Assembly (NCBI RefSeq): GCF_000513095.1
Contig: NZ_BAUT01000018.1
Span: 1-64,000, forward strand
From: Halalkalibacter wakoensis JCM 9140
GTDB taxonomy: Bacteria > Bacillota > Bacilli > Bacillales > Bacillaceae_D
Direction of reading: 5' to 3'
Length of the DNA stretch: 64,000 nt
In this document: piece by piece, positions 53,587 through 62,244 of the stretch
Position numbering within the stretch: position 1 is the first letter of the stretch
Layout of the letters: every line of letters begins with the position of its first letter
Notes under the pieces: generated by a model
Databases searched by the model: none
Seen by the model: only the letters and a program-made list of their open reading frames with translations
What the model was told of the DNA's origin: nothing
Position numbers and translations under genes: made by a program

Positions 53587-55266
53587 ATGAACGAATGGTG
53601 GAGAATGTCTGTTGTTTATCAGATCTACCCAAAGAGTTTCAATGATACAACAGGAAATGGAATAGGTGACTTACAAGGAATCATCGAGAAGCTAGATTAC
53701 TTAAAAGAGCTAGGGGTGGATGTTCTGTGGCTAACACCGGTATACGCATCTCCTCAAAAAGATAATGGATATGATATTTCCGATTATTATTCGATCCATG
53801 AAGAATACGGGACGATGAATGATTTTGATCAATTGCTTGAAGAAACTCACTCTCGTGGTATGAAACTTATTATGGACTTGGTTGTGAACCATACTTCAAC
53901 AGAGCATGAGTGGTTTAAGCAATCACAGCAATCAAAAGATAATCCGTATCGTGACTTTTATATTTGGAAAGATCCTGTAGATGGAGAAGAACCAACGAAC
54001 TGGCAATCGAAATTTGGTGGGAATGCATGGAAGTATGATGAAAAAACAGGTCAATACTACTTGCATCTATTTGATGTAACACAAGCAGATCTCAATTGGG
54101 AAAATGAAACGTTACGCAAGCATGTTTATGACATGATGCACTTCTGGTTTGAAAAGGGAATTGATGGTTTCCGGCTTGATGTGATCAACTTAATTTCAAA
54201 GGATCAATCATTCCCAAATGATGATGGCAGTGTTGCTCCGGGGGACGGACGTAAATTTTATACAGATGGCCCAAGAGTCCATGAATTTTTGAAGGAAATG
54301 AATCAAGAGGTGCTATCGAAATACGATAGTATGACAGTCGGAGAAATGTCATCAACATCTATTGAGCATTGCATCCAGTATACGAATCCAAAGAGTAACG
54401 AATTAAGCATGACCTTTAATTTTCACCATTTGAAGGTTGACTATCCGAATGGAGAGAAATGGGCAATTGGTGAATTTGATTTCCAAGCTTTAAAGCAAAT
54501 TCTAACCAAGTGGCAAGTGGAAATGAGTAAAGGGGGAGGGTGGAATGCGTTATTCTGGTGCAACCATGATCAACCGCGAGTCGTAACACGCTACGGAAAT
54601 GATACAACCTACCATAAAGAGTCAGCAAAAATGCTAGCAACCACGATTCACCTTATGCAAGGAACACCGTATATTTACCAAGGTGAAGAATTTGGGATGA
54701 CGGACCCTGGTTTTGAGTCAATTGAAGACTACCGCGATGTTGAAACGCTAAATTATTATCACATTATGAAGGAAAAAGGAATGGAAGATAACGAGATCAT
54801 GGAGATCATCAAACGAAAATCTCGTGATAATTCCCGTACTCCTGTTCAGTGGAACGATGAAGCAAATGCTGGGTTCACCACTGGTACGCCTTGGATTCCG
54901 GTAGCGGCTAACTATACAGAAATCAATGCAAAACAAGCTGTAGCTGATCCATCATCTGTATTTTATCACTATAAAAAGTTGATACAACTTAGAAAAGAGT
55001 ATGCTCTGTTTACGGAAGGAACGTATCGTCTACTTGTAGAGGATGATAAAAAGCTTTTTGTATATGAGCGTGTCAATGGCGATGAAAAAGCATTAGTCAT
55101 TAATAATTTTTACGGGGAAGAAGCGACGTTTGCTGTGCCAGATGAGTGGAAAAAGGATTTAGCTGATAGTAAGGTTCTTTTAGCGAACTATGACGAGGCA
55201 AATAAGGTAATAGAAAATGAAATTAAGCTACGTCCTTATGAGTCACTCGTTTATTACAGCAAGTAA
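53587..55266 (+). CDS. treA: Alpha,alpha-phosphotrehalase
   Basis: A 559-residue GH13 glycosidase that splits trehalose 6-phosphate into glucose and glucose 6-phosphate in the cytoplasm. The catalytic nucleophile is D198 in GFRLDVIN, the acid/base E253 in TVGEMSS, and D328 in CNHDQPR. The start MNEWWRMSVVYQIYPKSFND and YPNGEKWAIGEFDF are typical of TreA. Close relatives are oligo-1,6-glucosidases, but the tre context settles it. AAGGAAGGTG precedes ATG 53587. Confidence 0.95.
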   Translation: MNEWWRMSVVYQIYPKSFNDTTGNGIGDLQGIIEKLDYLKELGVDVLWLTPVYASPQKDNGYDISDYYSIHEEYGTMNDFDQLLEETHSRGMKLIMDLVVNHTSTEHEWFKQSQQSKDNPYRDFYIWKDPVDGEEPTNWQSKFGGNAWKYDEKTGQYYLHLFDVTQADLNWENETLRKHVYDMMHFWFEKGIDGFRLDVINLISKDQSFPNDDGSVAPGDGRKFYTDGPRVHEFLKEMNQEVLSKYDSMTVGEMSSTSIEHCIQYTNPKSNELSMTFNFHHLKVDYPNGEKWAIGEFDFQALKQILTKWQVEMSKGGGWNALFWCNHDQPRVVTRYGNDTTYHKESAKMLATTIHLMQGTPYIYQGEEFGMTDPGFESIEDYRDVETLNYYHIMKEKGMEDNEIMEIIKRKSRDNSRTPVQWNDEANAGFTTGTPWIPVAANYTEINAKQAVADPSSVFYHYKKLIQLRKEYALFTEGTYRLLVEDDKKLFVYERVNGDEKALVINNFYGEEATFAVPDEWKKDLADSKVLLANYDEANKVIENEIKLRPYESLVYYSK

Positions 55267-55291
55267 TCGTGGTACACTTTAGCTGGGTGGT

Positions 55292-56011
55292 ATGATGAAT
55301 AAAAGCAAATTTCAAATCATTTATGATGAGTTAGCACAACAAATTCAAGATGGAATATTACAAGCTTCTGAGCTGCTTCCTTCTGAAAACGAACTAGCTG
55401 TGACGTATGAAGCATCTAGAGAAACGATTCGCAAAGCATTAAAATTGCTCTCAGAACATGGGTATATTCAAAAAATGCAAGGAAAAGGTTCTGTTGTTCT
55501 GGATGTGAAGAAAATAAATTTTCCAATATCAGGGTTAGTTAGTTTTCATGAATTGGCAAATAAAATGGGAAAAAGGGCAAGAACAGACGTGATTCAACTA
55601 ACCGAACAACAAATGAGTTCACATCTTTTAGACCATTTTCAATTAAAAGAACAGGAACTGATTTGGGAAGTAAAGCGTGTACGTGAAATTGATCATGAAA
55701 AAATCATTTTGGATAAAGATTATCTTTTATCGTCCGTGATTCCCGGATTAACCCGAGAAATTTGTGAGCACTCCATTTACGAATATATTGAACAGGAGTT
55801 AGGGTTGACGATCAGTTTTGCCAAAAAAGAAATAACCGTTGAACCGCCAACTAATGAAGATCGTGATCTCCTGGACCTTAAAGGGTACGATACGATCGTG
55901 GTAGTCAAAAGTCATGTGTATCTTGAAGATACAACATTGTTTCAGTATACCGAATCAAGACACCGTCCAGATAAGTTTCGGTTTGTCGATTTTGCCAGAC
56001 GGATGAAATAA
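55292..56011 (+). CDS. treR: Trehalose operon repressor TreR
   Basis: A 239-residue GntR/HutC-family regulator. The N-terminal winged helix (LPSENELAVTYEASRETIRKALKLLSEHGYIQKMQGKG split over residues 28-65) is followed by a UTRA effector domain (about 90-235) ending in RHRPDKFRFVDFARR. In B. subtilis the inducer is trehalose 6-phosphate. Its operators at 51290, 51330 and 53471 are visible. ATG codons at 55292 and 55295 lie behind GGGTGG. It follows treA by 25 bases. Confidence 0.94.
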   Translation: MMNKSKFQIIYDELAQQIQDGILQASELLPSENELAVTYEASRETIRKALKLLSEHGYIQKMQGKGSVVLDVKKINFPISGLVSFHELANKMGKRARTDVIQLTEQQMSSHLLDHFQLKEQELIWEVKRVREIDHEKIILDKDYLLSSVIPGLTREICEHSIYEYIEQELGLTISFAKKEITVEPPTNEDRDLLDLKGYDTIVVVKSHVYLEDTTLFQYTESRHRPDKFRFVDFARRMK

Positions 56012-56013
56012 CA

Positions 56014-56043
56014 CAGAAAGAGCATTTTTGTAGTGCTTTTCTA
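56014..56043 (+). terminator. Weak terminator after treR
   Basis: GAAAGAGCA / TGCTTTTC with one bulge and a T-rich loop. Confidence 0.4.
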
Positions 56044-56087
56044 TTCGCTTCAGTATACTAGCTGTAATGAAGGGATGGTGTGTTTTA

Positions 56088-56567
56088 ATGAGTGTACATG
56101 ATTTTACGGTTTCAAAGCCAAATGGCGAAGAAGTAAGTCTTGAGTTGTATAAAGGAAAAGTTGTGCTTATTGTCAATACAGCCACAAAGTGTGGTCTTGC
56201 TCCGCAGTTTAAAGGGCTAGAAGAATTGTATCAGCGTTATCATGAGGAACAGTTCGTTGTCCTAGGATTTCCTTGTAATCAATTTATGAATCAAGAGCCT
56301 GTTACGGATCAACAAATGGAGGAGACATGTCAGATCAATTTTGGTGTAACATTCCCTTTATTTGCTAAAGTGAACGTGAATGGAAGTCATGCACATCCTC
56401 TATTTCAATATTTAAAGAAAGAGAAAAAAGGTGTTTTAAGTTCAGAAATAAAATGGAACTTCACAAAATTCTTAATCGACCGTAATGGGAATGTAGTAGA
56501 GCGATACGCACCGACGGTTTCACCGGAAAAAATAGAAGATGATATCAAAGAGCTTCTCTCTAAGTAG
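56088..56567 (+). CDS. bsaA: Glutathione/thioredoxin-dependent peroxidase (Gpx family)
   Basis: A 159-residue peroxidase that reduces hydroperoxides. The catalytic set is C35 (NTATKCGLAPQF; Cys, not selenocysteine), Q69 (FMNQEP), W123 and N124 (KWNFTKF). Cys 81 in EETCQINFG is the likely resolving Cys, as in thioredoxin-dependent members. ATG 56088 follows AGGGATGG; the frame upstream to 56067 lacks support. It is followed by a terminator and then the nitric oxide synthase gene, both linked to oxidative stress. Confidence 0.92.
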   Translation: MSVHDFTVSKPNGEEVSLELYKGKVVLIVNTATKCGLAPQFKGLEELYQRYHEEQFVVLGFPCNQFMNQEPVTDQQMEETCQINFGVTFPLFAKVNVNGSHAHPLFQYLKKEKKGVLSSEIKWNFTKFLIDRNGNVVERYAPTVSPEKIEDDIKELLSK

Positions 56568-56568
56568 G

Positions 56569-56599
56569 CATGTTGTTATAGACAACATGTCTTTTTTTT
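56569..56599 (+). terminator. Terminator after the peroxidase
   Basis: Stem CATGTTGT / ACAACATG with a 5-base loop and eight T residues. Confidence 0.88.
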
Positions 56600-56731
56600 G
56601 AAAAAGTAGCCGTAATAGTTGGTAAAATAAGCGATCTCGCCTACACTAAGAACAGAGCGCACAGAAAAGGTTGATTTTCACCTTTTTCAATGCTCTTGAA
56701 GGAACAAGGACTATCGAATGAGGTGTTTGGT

Positions 56732-57789
56732 ATGTTAGAACTTGAAGCGAAAACGTTTTTGCAAACGCGCTATCAAGAATTAGGAAAAAGTAGCGACGAA
56801 TATGAAAAACGCTTAGATGAAGTATACGAAGAAATCAAAGCAACAGGTACATATATTCATACATATGAAGAACTAGCTCATGGGGCACGGATGGCTTGGA
56901 GAAACAGCAATCGCTGTATTGGTCGGTTATTTTGGGAATCGATGCATGTGCTCGATGAGAGATCTCTCACAACAGAAGAAGAGATCGCGGATGCTCTGTT
57001 TTTCATCTCCAATATGGGACAAATCAAGGGAAAATCATTCCGACCATTACGGTTTTTAAGTCAGGTTTTGTACGAATACTAAATCATCAATTGGTAAGGT
57101 ATGCTGGCTATGAAACGGAAGATGGAGTCATTGGAGATCCGGATTCCATTCATTTTACGCAGTTTTGTGAGTCTCTTGGTTGGAAAGGGGATAGAACCCC
57201 TTATGATGTATTGCCATTAGTCATCCAAATAAAAGAACAAAAGCCAAAACTGTTTGAAATTCCAAAAGAGTACGTGTTAGAAGTGGACATTCACCATCCG
57301 ACAGAAGAGGAACTTTCCTCTCTGCAAATGCGGTGGTACGGTGTTCCTTTTATTTCTGATATGAAATTAGAAGTTGGAGGTATTACCTATGAAGCGGCTC
57401 CATTTAATGGCTGGTACATGGGGACGGAAATTGGAGCTCGGGACTTAGCTGATCAAAAACGATACAACATGCTTCCAAAGATTGCTTCTCTACTCGGATA
57501 TGATACAACGAGAGATTCAACATTATGGAAAGACCGTGCGCTCGTTGAATTAAACGCAGCTGTGCTTCATTCGTTTAAAAAAGCAGGAGTGAGCATTGTT
57601 GACCATCATACGGCTGCAAAGCAATTTAAACAGTTTGAAGAAAGAGAAAAAGGACAAGGAAGAAAACTAACAGGCACATGGTCCTGGCTAATTCCCCCGA
57701 TGTCCTCTGCCGCAACGCATATCTTTCATAAAGATTATGAAGATGAAATTATGAAGCCGAATTATTTTTATCAGGAAAGAGGTTATTAG
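56732..57789 (+). pseudogene. nos: Nitric oxide synthase oxygenase, frameshifted
   Basis: A bacterial NOS oxygenase, which makes NO from arginine and protects Bacillus from oxidants. The first part holds the haem Cys 62 in WRNSNRCIGRLFW; the second has [31 protein letters not shown] and [17 protein letters not shown]. The two are in different frames. Adding one T to the run at 56999-57003 restores [35 protein letters not shown] and gives one protein of about 352 residues, the normal length. As printed the frame stops at 57082. ATG 56732 follows GAATGAGGTG. A miscalled homopolymer is likely. Confidence 0.9.
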
Positions 57790-57873
57790 CTTTTTTGTAA
57801 GTGTATAGAGGAGGTGTTCCGAGTCTCATGATTTTGGAGCACTTTCTTTTTTGTTTTCGTCACATATTCACCG

Positions 57874-58003
57874 GGTAACCAGCCGCAGGGGAATGACACT
57901 CCGCTTTCCGCGGGTGCCCGGTGAGCCTCCTCGGCTGTCGCCTGCGGGGTCTCACACGTGGGTCACTGCTCCCGCAGGAGTCTCCGTGTCATTCCCCTGC
58001 TAG
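57874..58003 (+). repeat. GC-rich hairpin repeat, family C, copy 3
   Basis: GGGTAACCAGCCGCAGGGG through GCTTTCCGCGGG, GTGAGCCTCCTCGGCTGTCG, CCCGCAGGAGTC to CATTCCCCTGCTAG. Nearly identical to 41942-42078; complementary ends. Confidence 0.88.
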
Positions 58004-58125
58004 TATCAGCTTTTCAAACTCTCAAGCAAAAAACCAACTAAAATGAGCTTTTGTATGTGTGAGTGTGGCAACAACGATGATACCTTTATTCGTTTTAAGA
58101 TTGTTAGAGTAGGTAATTTCTATCG

Positions 58126-58306
58126 TTCCTCTCAACAAAGCGGACGGGATGGGGAGGCCGACTCCTGCAGGAGGGAAGGGCAGGTTGAAATCCACCGGCG
58201 GAGCCGGTTAGTTCAACGCCCGCCTGCGGAAAGCGTGCCCCCCATCCCGGGAGCGAGGGCAAAGCTCCCTTTCAAGTCCAAAGTAAACGAGCACTTTTTC
58301 AGTGGC
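58126..58306 (+). repeat. GC-rich repeat, family B, copy 2, with tail
   Basis: Closely matches 18661-18824 over GCGGACGGGATGGG...CCCATCCCGGGAGCGAG and continues with AAAGCTCCCTTTCAAGTCC and AAACGAGCACTTTTTCAG. The tail also occurs, decayed and inverted, at 9214-9262. Confidence 0.85.
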
Positions 58307-58308
58307 CT

Positions 58309-58372
58309 CAGGTAGAGGCTCGACACCTCCCCGAGGAAAGCGAGTGCTGCAGCGCAATGGAACGAACATAGA
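58309..58372 (+). repeat. 3' half of a family A repeat
   Basis: GAGGCTCGACACCTCCCCG through GGAAAGCGAGTG and GCAGCGCAATGGAACGAAC, matching the right half of 9419-9560. It is joined directly to the family B copy, making a compound C-B-A block at 57874-58372. Confidence 0.75.
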
Positions 58373-58486
58373 AAGGGGTAACCGCTAAATCCCAACAACG
58401 TATTCAAAAACGTCGCAAGTAGATGCAAGACAAGGAATGTTACGCTAAAATAGGAACATAAGTAAAACACAAAGGGCGGAAAAAAG

Positions 58487-60394
58487 ATGAGTATGCTACA
58501 AGTAGAAGGACTAACGAAAACGTATGGAGACAAAACATTATTTGATCACTTGTCATTTACAATCGGTGAAAAAGAACGAATTGGTCTTATTGGTGTAAAT
58601 GGAACAGGAAAATCAACTCTTTTAAAAATCCTAGCTGGAATTGAATCAGCCGATAAAGGTGAGCAAATACATGCGAATGATTTTCAAATCGAATATTTGC
58701 CACAACAACCAGAGTTACAAGACGACCTCACTGTAATGGAACAAATTTATTATGGTGAATCAAAAGTAATGTCAACGATGCGAGCGTACGAACAGAGTTT
58801 ATTATTATTTGAAAAAAATCCAGAAAGCAGTGAATCTCAGAAACAATATATGAAATGGCAGCAAAAAATGGATGAACTTGATGCGTGGGAAGCTAACACA
58901 GTAGCCAAAACGATTCTTTCAAGACTTGGAATTACGAATTTTGAGGCAAAAATCAAGCAATTATCCGGTGGTCAGAAAAAACGTGTTGCCATCGCGAAGG
59001 CATTGATTCAACCAGCAGATTTGCTGCTCTTAGATGAGCCGACGAACCACCTTGATCATGAAACCATTGAGTGGCTCGAGACATTTCTCTCTAATTACAA
59101 AGGCTCGATCTTGCTGATCACACATGATCGTTATTTTTTAAATCGAGTAACGAACCATATGTATGAGTTAGATCAAGGAAGGCTTTTTAAATATGTTGGA
59201 AATTATGCGACGTTTCTTGAGAAAAAAGCAGAAAGAGAACAACAAGAGGCACAAAGGGATCAAAAACGTGCGAACATTTTGCGCCGGGAGATCGCTTGGT
59301 TACAACGCGGAGCAAAAGCAAGAACGACGAAACAAAAAGCTCGAATTCAAAGAGTGGAAGCATTAAAAGAGGAAGAAAGTTTTTCTAGCCGGGGCGAATT
59401 TGATTTTGCGATTGGGTCAAAGCGGTTAGGAAAGCAGGTAATTGAGCTTGAACGCGTGACGAAGGAGTTCGACGATCGGCCGTTGATTAAGTCGCTTGAT
59501 TATCTAATTGTAAAAGGAGAACGCCTCGGGATTGTAGGTCCTAACGGAAGTGGAAAGACGACGTTGCTGAACATGTTAGCAGGCCGCATCGCACCAGACC
59601 AAGGGGAAATTACAACAGGTGAAACCGTCCAAATTGGTTATTATACACAAGAAGATGAAGAAATAGATGGCGACTTGCGAATGATTGACTATATCAAAGA
59701 AGTCGCAGAAGTCGTTTATACAGTAGACGGACAAGTGATTACAGCTGAGCAAATGTTAGAGCGATTCCTCTTTCCGAGATCTACGCAATATACGTATATT
59801 CGCCGACTGTCAGGTGGAGAACGAAGACGGTTATACTTGTTAAAAGTGTTAATGACAGAACCGAATGTTTTGTTTTTAGATGAGCCGACAAATGACTTGG
59901 ATACGGAGACTCTATCGGTTTTAGAGGATTATTTGGACCAATTTCCAGGCGTCGTGATTACGGTCTCTCATGATCGTTATTTCTTAGATCGTGTTGTCGA
60001 TCATCTTCTTGTATTTGAAGGTGATGGAATCGTATCTAGATTTCAAGGGCACTATACCGATTATTTAACAGAAAAACAGAGTAAATGGGAAAATGAAAAA
60101 GCAATAGGGAAAGAAGAGGTGCGCCAGAAGGAACTAGCTAAAAAAGAACCTCGGAAAAAGCTTTCCTATAAAGACCAGCAAGAATGGAATCAAATTGAAG
60201 ATAAAATTACGAACCTTGAAGAGAAAATCGAAACGGTTGAGAAGGACATTGCGGCTGCTGGTAGTGACTATGGGGTTATACAAGAGAAAATGAAAGAGAA
60301 GGAAAAGCTCGAGCAACAGTTAGAAGAAACCATTGAACGGTGGACCGAGTTATCGATGTTGGTTGAAGAAATTGAAAGTGGACAGAAATCATAG
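58487..60394 (+). CDS. ABC-F ATPase, Uup/YfmR type
   Basis: A 635-residue soluble protein with two ABC domains and no membrane part. Site 1: GVNGTGKST, LSGGQKKRVAIAKAL, LLLLDEPTNHLD. Site 2: GPNGSGKTT, LSGGERRRLYLLKVL, LFLDEPTNDLD. The linker between the domains (about 245-310) is charged, and the C-terminal 75 residues form a coiled coil (EWNQIEDKITNLEEKIETVEKDI) typical of Uup. Uup/YfmR proteins act on ribosomes, helping at stalled or difficult peptides. The start ATG 58487 follows AAAGGGCGG. Confidence 0.92.
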   Translation: MSMLQVEGLTKTYGDKTLFDHLSFTIGEKERIGLIGVNGTGKSTLLKILAGIESADKGEQIHANDFQIEYLPQQPELQDDLTVMEQIYYGESKVMSTMRAYEQSLLLFEKNPESSESQKQYMKWQQKMDELDAWEANTVAKTILSRLGITNFEAKIKQLSGGQKKRVAIAKALIQPADLLLLDEPTNHLDHETIEWLETFLSNYKGSILLITHDRYFLNRVTNHMYELDQGRLFKYVGNYATFLEKKAEREQQEAQRDQKRANILRREIAWLQRGAKARTTKQKARIQRVEALKEEESFSSRGEFDFAIGSKRLGKQVIELERVTKEFDDRPLIKSLDYLIVKGERLGIVGPNGSGKTTLLNMLAGRIAPDQGEITTGETVQIGYYTQEDEEIDGDLRMIDYIKEVAEVVYTVDGQVITAEQMLERFLFPRSTQYTYIRRLSGGERRRLYLLKVLMTEPNVLFLDEPTNDLDTETLSVLEDYLDQFPGVVITVSHDRYFLDRVVDHLLVFEGDGIVSRFQGHYTDYLTEKQSKWENEKAIGKEEVRQKELAKKEPRKKLSYKDQQEWNQIEDKITNLEEKIETVEKDIAAAGSDYGVIQEKMKEKEKLEQQLEETIERWTELSMLVEEIESGQKS

Positions 60395-60402
60395 TGAACT
60401 AG

Positions 60403-60429
60403 AAAAGCCCAGCAGACGTTGGGCTTTTT
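60403..60429 (+). terminator. Terminator after the ABC-F gene
   Basis: AAAAGCCCAGC / GTTGGGCTTTTT stem with a 4-base loop. Confidence 0.88.
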
Positions 60430-60465
60430 AGCATATCTATTTTTTGAAGGGTTATCCTAAAAAAT

Positions 60466-60536
60466 GGATAGCGCTTACTTTTTTTTGTGACGATTGATTG
60501 AATTTGATTGAATTTGATCGAATTTGAATGTATACT
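60466..60536 (+). promoter_or_regulatory. fru operon control region: cre-like site, 10-base repeats, promoter
   Basis: GGATAGCGCTTACT (60466-60479) matches 12 of 14 positions of the CcpA cre consensus. Three exact-period copies of GATTGAATTT (60496-60525, third with one change) follow, each one helical turn apart. A promoter with -35 TTGAAT (60508-60513), 17-base spacer and -10 TATACT (60531-60536) lies within and after the repeats, so they are a likely FruR operator. Confidence 0.65.
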
Positions 60537-60565
60537 ATGATTGTAAATAAGGTGAGGTGATGAAA

Positions 60566-61321
60566 GTGCTCACGTTGGAACGACATCAAATGATCCTCTC
60601 TCTATTAAAAGAAAGAGGTACTGTTAAAATTCAAGAGTTTGTAGATGAAACCAATGCCTCTGAATCAACGATAAGAAGAGATCTGACTGAACTAGAACAA
60701 GCGAAGAAATTAAAGCGTATTCATGGTGGTGCAACACTTTTTCAAAAGAAATTAGATGAGCCAACAGTCGAAGAAAAAACAATCAAAAACAGTCATGAAA
60801 AGAGAAAGATTGCTGAATTGGCTGCATCGTTTGTAGAAGAGGGAGATTGTGTTTTTCTTGACGCAGGAACAAGCACAGTTGAAATGATTCCCTTTTTGAA
60901 AGACAAAGATATTGTGGTCGTGACAAATGGTTTAACGAACATCTCGTTGCTTATTGATTCCAGAATTGAAACCCATGTGGTTGGGGGATACGTGAAGTCT
61001 GGTACACGAGCCTTTGTTGGGCGTTCTGCAATCCAAACCATTGAATCGTTTCGATTTGACAAGGCTTTCATTGGAGTAAATGGCATAAGCCTTCATGATG
61101 GCTATACAACTCCTGATCCAGAAGAGGCTTTTATAAAAGAGAATGCTATGAAGCGATCTCGTCAAACCTATGTATTGACCGATCATTCAAAGTTTGGGGA
61201 AGTTTCGTTTAGTAAATTTGCAAACGTGGAAGACGCCATGATTGTAACAAGCACGTTACTAGATGAGGAGTACATGCGCGATTTTCGGAAAAAGACAACA
61301 ATAGAGGTGGCTTCATTATGA
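60566..61321 (+). CDS. fruR: DeoR-family repressor of the fructose operon (FruR)
   Basis: A 251-residue DeoR-type regulator. The N-terminal helix-turn-helix reads ERHQMILSLLKERGTVKIQ and ASESTIRRDLTELEQ; the sugar-phosphate sensor domain has FLDAGTSTVEMIPFL, VVTNGLTNISLL and FIGVNGISLHDGYTTPD. The expected effector is fructose 1-phosphate. GTG 60566 is chosen since GAGGTGAT at 60555-60562 is a near-perfect ribosome site for it; ATG 60560 and GTG 60557 lie within that site. It overlaps fruK by four bases. Confidence 0.92.
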   Translation: MLTLERHQMILSLLKERGTVKIQEFVDETNASESTIRRDLTELEQAKKLKRIHGGATLFQKKLDEPTVEEKTIKNSHEKRKIAELAASFVEEGDCVFLDAGTSTVEMIPFLKDKDIVVVTNGLTNISLLIDSRIETHVVGGYVKSGTRAFVGRSAIQTIESFRFDKAFIGVNGISLHDGYTTPDPEEAFIKENAMKRSRQTYVLTDHSKFGEVSFSKFANVEDAMIVTSTLLDEEYMRDFRKKTTIEVASL

Positions 61322-62241
61322 TTTATACCGTTACATTAAATCCCGCACTTGATTACTTTGTTCAACTAGAACAATGGAATGAAGGAGGGGTGAACCGTTC
61401 AACTTATGATCACAAAGCTCCAGGTGGAAAAGGCATTAACGTATCAAGGGTATTAAAGAGACTTGGGCATGAAAGTGAAGCACTTGGATTCATTGGCGGA
61501 TTTACAGGTCATTATGTAAAAGAAGTTATTGAACAAGAGCAGGTAAGTACAAGGTTTATTCAAGTGAACGGAGATACAAGAATAAACGTCAAAATAAAAA
61601 GTGACACAGAATCAGAGATAAATGGTGCTTCTCCTGAAATTACAGAGGAACATATTGAACAATTGAAACAGCAATTAGAGCTATTAAATGAAGGTGATGT
61701 GTTAGTTCTTGCTGGAAGTGTGCCGGCAACGATTCCAGCTGACATTTATGAAGTTCTTTGTACAGAAGCACGAAAAAAGAAAGCAGACGTATTTGTAGAT
61801 TCAAGTGGCGAACCGATGAATAAGGTGCTTAAGCACAAGCCAACTTTTATTAAACCAAATCATCATGAGCTTGGCGATTTGTTTCAAGTTAAGTTAAAAA
61901 CACCTGATGATGCGGTTCCTTATGTACGTGAGTTACTGGCAAAAGGCATTACGTATGTGTTGGTTTCCTTTGCTGGGGATGGTGCTATTTTAGGTACAAC
62001 TGACAAGATCTTATTTGCGAATACACCAAAGGGAGTTGTGCAAAATTCAGTAGGAGCAGGAGATTCTGTTGTAGCTGGATTTATCGCAGCAAAAGCTGAA
62101 CAAATGGATCTCGAACAGTCCTTTAAGTTTGCTGTAGCGACTGGAAGTGCTACTGCATTCTCTAAAGGATTTGCAACAAGAGAAGACGTGGAAGCGTTAA
62201 TGAAAGAGATAAATATTGTAGTAATGGAAAGGGATGAGTAG
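61318..62241 (+). CDS. fruK: 1-Phosphofructokinase
   Basis: A 307-residue PfkB-family sugar kinase that phosphorylates fructose 1-phosphate to the 1,6-bisphosphate. Motifs: N-terminal YTVTLNPALDYFVQL, GGKGINVSRVLKRLG, and the catalytic GAGDSVVAGFIAA near 245-257 with the Asp base. Translation is coupled to fruR (ATGA overlap) and fruA begins three bases after its stop, completing the usual fruRKA operon. Confidence 0.95.
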   Translation: MIYTVTLNPALDYFVQLEQWNEGGVNRSTYDHKAPGGKGINVSRVLKRLGHESEALGFIGGFTGHYVKEVIEQEQVSTRFIQVNGDTRINVKIKSDTESEINGASPEITEEHIEQLKQQLELLNEGDVLVLAGSVPATIPADIYEVLCTEARKKKADVFVDSSGEPMNKVLKHKPTFIKPNHHELGDLFQVKLKTPDDAVPYVRELLAKGITYVLVSFAGDGAILGTTDKILFANTPKGVVQNSVGAGDSVVAGFIAAKAEQMDLEQSFKFAVATGSATAFSKGFATREDVEALMKEINIVVMERDE

Positions 62242-62244
62242 AAC

